Origin: Nitrosopumilaceae archaeon | Lineage (GTDB): Archaea > Thermoproteota > Nitrososphaeria > Nitrososphaerales > Nitrosopumilaceae | Direction of reading: 5' to 3' | NCBI GenBank assembly: GCA_005798405.1 | Contig: SYJQ01000011.1 | Location: 1-37,254, forward strand | Length of the DNA stretch: 37,254 nucleotides | Shown here: positions 31,968 to 37,254 of the stretch, one piece after another | Layout: each line of letters opens with the position of its first letter | How positions within the stretch are numbered: the first letter of the stretch is position 1 | The notes under the pieces: model-generated | Databases searched by the model: none | What the model saw: the letters and a program-made list of their open reading frames with translations, nothing else | What the model was told of the DNA's origin: nothing | Translations under genes and position numbers: made by a program

Positions 31968-32075
31968 ATGAAATCATGGAAATGTTTTAGATGTGACCTT
32001 ACATTCAAGCAAGAACTACATGCCCATATACACCAGGATATTACCAATCACCCATTTAATCAGATTGGAGTTTAG
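31968..32075 (+). CDS. 35-residue C2H2-like zinc-finger microprotein
   Basis: The frame from ATG 31968 to TAG 32075 encodes C6-F-R-C9, then after 12 residues H22, and H28; further His residues lie at 18 and 20. This is the outline of a single C2H2 finger ('KCFRCDLTFKQELHAHIHQ'). The stop lies three bases before the proposed CTG start of the TBP gene, so the two may be coupled. The role is unknown; nucleic-acid binding would be the family guess. Confidence 0.6.
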   Translation: MKSWKCFRCDLTFKQELHAHIHQDITNHPFNQIGV

Positions 32076-32078
32076 ACT

Positions 32079-32639
32079 CTGGTATTTACAACTCCGCTCG
32101 TTTGTGTTGAGAATGTAGTTGCTACTGCAAACATTGATCAAAGTTTGGATTTAAATGAAATCAAAAGAAAGTTTCCTAAAATCAGTTATAATCCACAAGA
32201 GTTCCCTGGAGCTGTCTTTAAGCTAGATCTTCCAAAGACTACTACGTTGATTTTTAGAACTGGCAACATGGTGTGCACTGGTGCAAAATCTGAAAAACAT
32301 GCGCATATTGCAATAAATAACGTAGTCAAACAACTGCGCTCTAAAAACATCAAAATCAAAAATGATGCAAATATTCTCATTCAAAACGTAGTGACAGCTG
32401 TAAATCTTGGTGGCAAAATTCTCATTGAGGATGCGGCAAGAACTCTGCCTAGAAGTATGTATGAACCAGATCAATTTCCTGGATTGATTCACAGACAACT
32501 TAATCCAAAAACAGTTATGTTGCTTTTTGCATCTGGTAAATTGATCTGCACTGGAGGTAAATCCTCTGAACAAGCATTCCAGGCAATTCACCAGATTCAT
32601 TCTGCATTGGAAGAAAAAAAATTAATTTTATATAACTAA
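32079..32639 (+). CDS. TATA-binding protein, second-type TBP
   Basis: This is a general transcription factor with two TBP repeats. Repeat 1 reads 'VCVENVVATANIDQSLDLNE' through 'VFKLDLPKTTTLIFRTGNMVCTGA' in order. Repeat 2 reads 'ILIQNVVTAVNLGG' with 'YEPDQFPGLIHRQL' and 'VMLLFASGKLICTGGKSSEQ'. The first beta strand ('ENVVATA') needs the frame upstream of the nearest TTG (32145), but no ATG, GTG or TTG is in frame between the previous stop (32073-32075) and there. The only near-cognate is CTG 32079. I use that as a provisional start (186 residues). Conserved Phe pairs seem partly changed (e.g. 'FPGAVFKLD'). A paralogue with altered promoter choice is plausible. Confidence 0.9.
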   Translation: MVFTTPLVCVENVVATANIDQSLDLNEIKRKFPKISYNPQEFPGAVFKLDLPKTTTLIFRTGNMVCTGAKSEKHAHIAINNVVKQLRSKNIKIKNDANILIQNVVTAVNLGGKILIEDAARTLPRSMYEPDQFPGLIHRQLNPKTVMLLFASGKLICTGGKSSEQAFQAIHQIHSALEEKKLILYN

Positions 32640-32742
32640 TATTTATTTTTTCTAATTTGTGATTTGTTTCAAAATATCGATCAAAAGATCATCATCAATT
32701 TGTATAGGATAATTAATATACAAACAGTTTCTGATAAATAAA

Positions 32743-33546
32743 GTGCTCAAGATTGTATTGTTGGTTTTAATTGCAATATCTATTCCAATTTCCGCTTTTG
32801 CAGAACCAATGATAGAACTGAGTAGTTCTCAAACCGAAGTAAAATCTTTGGATTCTGTATTGGTTGTTGGCAAGATTACTGGCGTGTCTGTTTTCAAACC
32901 TGTAACCTTAACCGTTATAGCTCCTGACGGAGAAGTCGTCTATGCACCAAAAGTATCATTTGATAATGACGGTGTGTTTAAACGACTGATCCAGCCCACT
33001 CTCCCAAGTTTCAAGGAGGGGATGTACACCATAGTTGCAAGTCATGAAGATACCGAAAAAATTGCACAAATACAATTTACGGTAATCGGTTCAACTTTAT
33101 CTCCAAAAGGTTCTCCAATCAAATTGCCGGAAACTGAAATAATTGAAAAACCTAGTGCTATTACACTATCCACTGAAACAACATTTGGCGATAACAAAAT
33201 TGTTGTAACTGGAAGTACCTCTAGTTCTTCTACAGATATTACGTTTACCGTAACTTCACCCAATGGAAACCTGATTTCAATTGCACAAGTCACTCCAGGC
33301 ACAAACGGTGAATTTTCAACAGAAATCATTACCGGTGGACCAATGTGGAAAGAAGATGGATTTTACACTATCACTGCAAATCAAGGTCTTTCATCAGAGC
33401 ATAAACAGTCTGTGAAAGTTGAGATAAACAATGGTGTAGTTGTACCTGAATTTGGTTCATTAGCCGTAATGATTTTGGTCGTGGCAATAATATCTATAAT
33501 TGCCATATCTTCAAAGTCCAGACTTAGTATTTCACCTAGATTATAA
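32743..33546 (+). CDS. Secreted surface protein with PEFG-CTERM sorting signal
   Basis: This 267-residue protein has an N-terminal signal peptide (1-20, ending 'SAFA'). Two Ig-like beta domains follow (about 25-118 and 135-228), each with the pattern 'VVGK(I)TG...VTLTVIAPDG'. The C-terminus has P235-E-F-G238 followed by a hydrophobic helix and basic tail ('SSKSRL'), the thaumarchaeal PEFG-CTERM signal recognised by an archaeosortase. The start is GTG 32743, with TATA-like ttaatatac (32713-32721) 25 bases before, so leaderless. It probably ends up linked to the cell surface. No archaeosortase gene is in the window. Confidence 0.88.
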   Translation: MLKIVLLVLIAISIPISAFAEPMIELSSSQTEVKSLDSVLVVGKITGVSVFKPVTLTVIAPDGEVVYAPKVSFDNDGVFKRLIQPTLPSFKEGMYTIVASHEDTEKIAQIQFTVIGSTLSPKGSPIKLPETEIIEKPSAITLSTETTFGDNKIVVTGSTSSSSTDITFTVTSPNGNLISIAQVTPGTNGEFSTEIITGGPMWKEDGFYTITANQGLSSEHKQSVKVEINNGVVVPEFGSLAVMILVVAIISIIAISSKSRLSISPRL

Positions 33547-33613
33547 TTAATTTTTTAATTTCATCTTTTGTTGTTTGATTATTTGTTATTTTTATTTAGA
33601 AAAATTATGGTTG

Positions 33614-34885
33614 TCAGATAACTCTGTGAGACAGTTTGTATTTCAAGTACATTCTAAACATTACTAGTGATGATAATATTATGCAAACTGCTATTGTAAA
33701 TGCTGCTGAATAACTTATGGCATTTGAAACATACCCTGCAGTCAAAGCTCCTAAGAATATTCCCACACCTGTCATGAAACTATTCACACCAAGATATGTT
33801 CCTTCAAAACCTTTGGGAATTGATTTGAATATGATGATTGAATTTGAAACACTGAAAATAGAAAATGCCGAAACCATCAAACACGATGAAATCATTGCCA
33901 TTAAAAGTGAATTAGTTCCTGTCATTATAGGGATCAATGATCCTGCTATAATGATTCCTAGAATTCTTGGTAAATACGATATTTGTATTGCACGCTCTTC
34001 AGTTAAAAGTGAAATCAAGCGTGGAACAAAGAAAAATATTGTAAGCAATACAATTGTCTGAACCATATACACCAGAAATACTTCGGAATTTGTAAAATCA
34101 AATTTTTTCAAAAACGGTATGAACGCTGTAAAGAAAATATTACTTCCAAAATAAAACAAAAAATTTGTAAGAAACAGTATGCCTATCTCATGAGACATCT
34201 TTCTTTGAAAAATCGATATGATTGGTTTAAAATCATGTGGATGAGGAATTTTAGTAAAGATAAATTGAAAGTTTAATCGAGTATGATCAAAAATATGCCT
34301 CACTCCGTGTATGGAATGTACTATGGTATGTCTTTCTATGGTGCTTTTGCTGCCCACTCCCAGGCTTAGAATAGTTGAAACTGCACTTACTATTGCACAA
34401 AAGAGAAAGTATGGTCTAAGATCAAAAAACGTATCCCATACAGAACCCACTAAAAATGCAGTAAGGCTTCCTAAGCTAGTTATGATTGAAATTTGTGTGA
34501 ACAGTCTACTCCATTGATTGTTTGGAACTGATTCCATTACTAGAACTTGCGTCACTGGGTTTTTTCCGATAATGAAAAATCCTGCAACTGAAGAAATTAT
34601 AAAAACCAAATTCAAATCATTTGTAAAAAACAACCCCATACTGCAAATTGTGATTGCTGAAAAACAAATAAACAATATTGCTCTTTTTATGTGAAATTTG
34701 TCAATAATTTTCCCCCAGAAAACTGCACCTATTGCTGACAGTGCATAATGGAGTCCTATCACAATACCGACGTCTACTACACTGCCTCCAAGAAAAAGAA
34801 CGTATAACGGTATGACTATGTGCAATCCTTCTGCAGTAATGCTTGCAGGCAAGACAAAAAACATCCACTTTCTACTCTGTTTCAA
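33614..34885 (-). CDS. Major facilitator superfamily transporter
   Basis: This 423-residue membrane protein has about 12 hydrophobic helices in two halves, separated by a loop of some 60 residues ('RHTIVHSIHGVRHIFDHTRL' and 'IPHPHDFKPIISIF' near 185-230). The first half contains 'YALSAIGAVFWGKIIDKFHIKR', cut here to its core 'GAVFWGKIIDKFHIKR', a motif A-like G-x-x-x-D-R/K loop between helices 2 and 3. The substrate is not evident; drug-efflux or sugar-type members look alike at this level. The start is TTG 34885. It is divergent from the helicase gene. Confidence 0.85.
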   Translation of the reverse strand: MKQSRKWMFFVLPASITAEGLHIVIPLYVLFLGGSVVDVGIVIGLHYALSAIGAVFWGKIIDKFHIKRAILFICFSAITICSMGLFFTNDLNLVFIISSVAGFFIIGKNPVTQVLVMESVPNNQWSRLFTQISIITSLGSLTAFLVGSVWDTFFDLRPYFLFCAIVSAVSTILSLGVGSKSTIERHTIVHSIHGVRHIFDHTRLNFQFIFTKIPHPHDFKPIISIFQRKMSHEIGILFLTNFLFYFGSNIFFTAFIPFLKKFDFTNSEVFLVYMVQTIVLLTIFFFVPRLISLLTEERAIQISYLPRILGIIIAGSLIPIMTGTNSLLMAMISSCLMVSAFSIFSVSNSIIIFKSIPKGFEGTYLGVNSFMTGVGIFLGALTAGYVSNAISYSAAFTIAVCIILSSLVMFRMYLKYKLSHRVI

Positions 34886-35180
34886 TCTTTTACTACCAAC
34901 CTTCTTTGAATTATATTTGATATATTATATGAAGTCAATATTTTGATGTATGAACTTGAATTGAAAAAGACATTATGACTTGAAGATTTGACATGTTAAC
35001 AAAAAGAATTGATTATTTCTATTTGTACTATATTAACAAATGAAAATTTATGCTTGATAGACTCTGCATATGTATAAAATTTTTATTAATCAGAAACAAG
35101 AAACTATACAATAGCTAATACTTTGCTACACGAAAGCATAAAATCAATAAAATTTCTTCATTAGTTCAGGGATACTGATT
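34886..35180. other. Divergent intergenic region, MFS transporter / helicase
   Basis: About 295 AT-rich bases without a convincing gene. A palindrome TGTTAACA is at 34994-35001, with a related ATTAACA at 35032-35038. TATA-like runs cataaaat and aataaaat (about 35139-35155) suit the TTG start of the helicase at 35181. I see no RNA gene. Confidence 0.5.
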
Positions 35181-36686
35181 TTGGAATACATTGATAGGAA
35201 ATACGTGAAAAAAAACTCAATTGAAAAAAGAGATTATCAGGTAAATCTGGCAAATCAGGCAATGCGGGAAAACTGTATTGTGGTATTACCAACTGGTCTG
35301 GGAAAGACTGCTATAGCATTGCAAGTCATTGCAGAGTATCTGTCAAAAGGAGTGGGGGGCGTTTTATTTTTGGCACCAACTAGAGTTCTAGTCAATCAAC
35401 ACTATGAATTCTTAAAACAGCATCTTACAATTGATGATATTTCCCTAATAACAGGAGAAGACCCAATACAGAAAAGGGCAAAACTTTGGGGTAGTAGCGT
35501 AATATGCGCAACACCTGAAATTGCAAAAAATGATCTAGATAGAGAGATTGTGTCTACCAATCAATTCAGTCTTGTGATATTTGACGAAGTACATAGAACT
35601 GTAGGTGATTACGCATATTCAGGAATCGCAGAGAGATTTGCAAATTCTAATTTAAGAATTCTTGGAATGACTGCAACACTTCCAAGTGAAAAAGACAAAG
35701 CAACTGAACTTCTCACCAAATTACGAATTTCAAGTGTAGCTGAAAGAACCGAAGACAGTCCTGATGTAAAGCCATACACGCAAGAGACAAACACCGAATG
35801 GATCAGCGTAGAACTTCCGCCTGAAATGAAAGCGATTCAAACATTACTAAAATTATCTTTGGATGAACGATATGACACACTGAGAAAAAATGGGATTAGA
35901 CTTGCAGATCAGCAATCATTGTCTGCACTATTGAGGATTAGACAGTTTGTACTGAACCAAAACAGACGTTCTGCAAAACCTCTATTCACTGCAATTAGAA
36001 TTCACTATGCCTTGAATATTTTGGAGGCTCATGGAATAACTTCTTTTTTAAAGTTCTGTGAACGTGCAAAAATAAAAAAAGGTGCAGGTGTAAAGGAACT
36101 TTTTGAGATTGATCCTAATTTTACAAGAGCGATACATCTTGCAAAAGATGCTCAATCAAAAGGAATAGAACACTCTAAAATTCCAAAACTAAAAGAAATA
36201 GTCGATTCTGTTCCTGGAAAAGCTTTGATATTTACAAGTTATCGTGATTCAGTAGATGTAATTTTTAACAAATTAACTGAAATGGGAATCTCTGCTGGAA
36301 TACTAATTGGAAAATCCGGTGAGACTGGATTAAAGCAAAAAAAGCAAATCCAAACAGTACAAGATTTTCGTGACGGTCTCTTTAGAGTATTGATTGCAAC
36401 ACGTGTGGGGGAGGAAGGGCTGGATATTTCTGAAGTAAATCAAGTTGTTTTCTATGATAACGTCCCAAGCTCAATTCGTTATGTTCAAAGAAGAGGCAGA
36501 ACTGGACGAAAAGATACTGGTAAATTAGTTGTGCTAATTGCAAAAGATACGATAGATGAGACCTATTATTGGATTGGAAAAAGAAAGATGACTGCTGCAA
36601 AATCAATGGGTGAGAAAATGACAAAAGTTTTGGAAAAAAATCAGGAAATCGAATCCGAAAAATCAGGATTGGATGCATTTCTCTAG
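35181..36686 (+). CDS. Hef/FANCM-type superfamily 2 DNA helicase (helicase part only)
   Basis: This 501-residue SF2 helicase has motif I 'LPTGLGKT', motif Ia 'LAPTRVLVNQH', motif II 'FDEVHR' (DEVH box), motif III 'MTATLP', motif IV-V 'ATRVGEEGLDI' and motif VI 'QRRGRTGR'. The insert between the RecA domains and the 'ILGMTATLPSEKDKATELL' style are as in archaeal Hef and FANCM, which process stalled forks. The C-terminal XPF-like nuclease and HhH domains of euryarchaeal Hef are absent. The tail 'EKSGLDAFL' is a PIP-like ending (L-x-x-F-L). The start is TTG 35181, probably leaderless. In Thaumarchaeota the nuclease may be encoded elsewhere. Confidence 0.92.
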   Translation: MEYIDRKYVKKNSIEKRDYQVNLANQAMRENCIVVLPTGLGKTAIALQVIAEYLSKGVGGVLFLAPTRVLVNQHYEFLKQHLTIDDISLITGEDPIQKRAKLWGSSVICATPEIAKNDLDREIVSTNQFSLVIFDEVHRTVGDYAYSGIAERFANSNLRILGMTATLPSEKDKATELLTKLRISSVAERTEDSPDVKPYTQETNTEWISVELPPEMKAIQTLLKLSLDERYDTLRKNGIRLADQQSLSALLRIRQFVLNQNRRSAKPLFTAIRIHYALNILEAHGITSFLKFCERAKIKKGAGVKELFEIDPNFTRAIHLAKDAQSKGIEHSKIPKLKEIVDSVPGKALIFTSYRDSVDVIFNKLTEMGISAGILIGKSGETGLKQKKQIQTVQDFRDGLFRVLIATRVGEEGLDISEVNQVVFYDNVPSSIRYVQRRGRTGRKDTGKLVVLIAKDTIDETYYWIGKRKMTAAKSMGEKMTKVLEKNQEIESEKSGLDAFL

Positions 36687-36774
36687 ACATGAAAAACATC
36701 TGTTTATAATTTTGATAATTTAGGCACCAAAAATTACCCTACACCCATAATTTCTGACCTGTCTTTGTATTGTA

Positions 36775-36933
36775 TTGCCTTCAAAACATGACTCTGTAAA
36801 ATTAAATGAAATGCCTGATTTACTCAAAAAAGAGAAAGCATTACACAAAGAGATTCGTAAAGATTACAAAAAAATCAGTGAAAAAATAAACCTTGATTTT
36901 ACCAAAATACAAAAATCAAAAACTAACCAGTAA
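36775..36933 (+). CDS. 52-residue charged helical protein
   Basis: The frame from TTG 36775 to TAA 36933 encodes a lysine-rich, probably helical peptide ('KKEKALHKEIRKDYKKISEK' with no cysteine or membrane part). An in-frame ATG at codon 13 is a shorter alternative. It lies between the helicase and the parvulin, which is on the other strand. I do not recognise it. Confidence 0.45.
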   Translation: MPSKHDSVKLNEMPDLLKKEKALHKEIRKDYKKISEKINLDFTKIQKSKTNQ

Positions 36934-36946
36934 AATCTACACTGTT

Positions 36947-37225
36947 TTATCCAAATCTTTTGATTATATGATATCCAAATTCCGATTTAATTGGCTCTGA
37001 CATCTCTCCAATTTCTAATTTGAATGCAGCCTCTTCAAAAGGCTTTACCATCATCCCCTTTGTGAAATATCCTAAATTTCCATCTTTTTTTGCACTACCT
37101 GTGTCTATTGATAGTTCTTTTGCTAACTTTCCAAATTTTTCTCCGTTTTTAAGTCGTTCATGAATTACTATGGCCTCACTTTGTTTTTGTACCAAAATAT
37201 GAGAGCATTTTATTTTATTTGACAT
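36947..37225 (-). CDS. Parvulin-type peptidyl-prolyl isomerase
   Basis: This 92-residue stand-alone parvulin domain catalyses cis-trans isomerisation of prolyl bonds. 'KCSHILVQKQSEA' at the start holds the first active-site His, 'GNLGYFTKGMMVKPFEEAAF' the substrate pocket, and 'SEFGYHIIKRFG' the second His. Stand-alone parvulins of this size are known from thaumarchaea (the Cenarchaeum and Nitrosopumilus Pin proteins). No signal peptide is present. The start is ATG 37225, complete within the window. Confidence 0.95.
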   Translation of the reverse strand: MSNKIKCSHILVQKQSEAIVIHERLKNGEKFGKLAKELSIDTGSAKKDGNLGYFTKGMMVKPFEEAAFKLEIGEMSEPIKSEFGYHIIKRFG

Positions 37226-37254
37226 TCTGTATTTTAAAATTAATTTCGTCTTTT

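Noticed and set aside
32145-32639. TBP starting at TTG 32145
   Set aside because: This would drop the conserved first strand of repeat 1, which is encoded in frame just upstream; the longer form is preferred despite the unusual start.
1-37254. CRISPR arrays, insertion sequences, rRNA or tRNA genes
   Set aside because: I looked for regular spaced repeats, transposase motifs and tRNA T-loops on both strands and found none. The short repeats seen are within genes or are single inverted repeats.

Overview
The window is low-GC, densely packed archaeal DNA. It looks like an ammonia-oxidising thaumarchaeon of the Nitrosopumilus/Nitrosoarchaeum group (Nitrososphaerota). The evidence is a family B DNA polymerase ending in a PCNA-binding motif, a TATA-binding protein, an ESCRT-III (CdvB-type) protein, a single-domain parvulin, PEFG-CTERM and 'IPxWIKNNAxWW' surface-protein signatures, and the methylmalonyl-CoA genes used in the 3-hydroxypropionate/4-hydroxybutyrate carbon-fixation cycle. 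Many genes start with TTG or GTG about 25 bases after a TATA-like element, which suggests leaderless transcripts.

Layout. 1-3984: the 3' end of a YchF-like GTPase, a tiny zinc ribbon, a secreted protein with a short tandem repeat, cysS overlapping nadE, and a Rieske ferredoxin. 4059-11184: S-adenosylhomocysteine hydrolase, metG overlapping an alpha/beta hydrolase, an EF-Tu/SelB-like protein with a degenerate G domain, a CBS protein, nadM with a one-base-overlapping zinc ribbon, and ilvC. 11189-19616: the B12-binding subunit of methylmalonyl-CoA mutase, a small thaumarchaeal regulator-like protein, a ribbon-helix-helix protein, a secreted metzincin, an M1 aminopeptidase, and the tight meaB-mcmA-mce operon. 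19634-27134, all minus strand: an XRE-CBS regulator, pyruvate phosphate dikinase with a histone-like basic tail, triosephosphate isomerase, a SemiSWEET-like protein, DNA polymerase B and a dCMP deaminase.

The most interesting stretch is 27215-29928. An ESCRT-III/CdvB paralogue is followed by a 461-residue GTPase that is clearly closer to tubulin than to ordinary FtsZ (artubulin type). Two bases after that comes a 181-residue, partly coiled-coil protein I do not recognise. A membrane-remodelling ESCRT-III protein beside a tubulin-like GTPase and a possible partner is a candidate cytoskeletal or division module.

30002-37254: tiny zinc-finger proteins, an MscS-like channel, a VIT1/CCC1-like transporter, a TBP whose conserved N-terminus has no ATG/GTG/TTG start, a PEFG-CTERM surface protein, an MFS transporter, a Hef/FANCM-type helicase, a small charged protein and a parvulin.

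The gene content gives a coherent core-metabolism picture. It covers carbon fixation (mcm genes, plus PPDK and TPI for gluconeogenesis), NAD synthesis (nadE, nadM), the methyl cycle (ahcY, metG) and DNA precursor supply with replication (dCMP deaminase, polB). All assignments are by eye from motifs; no database search was possible.
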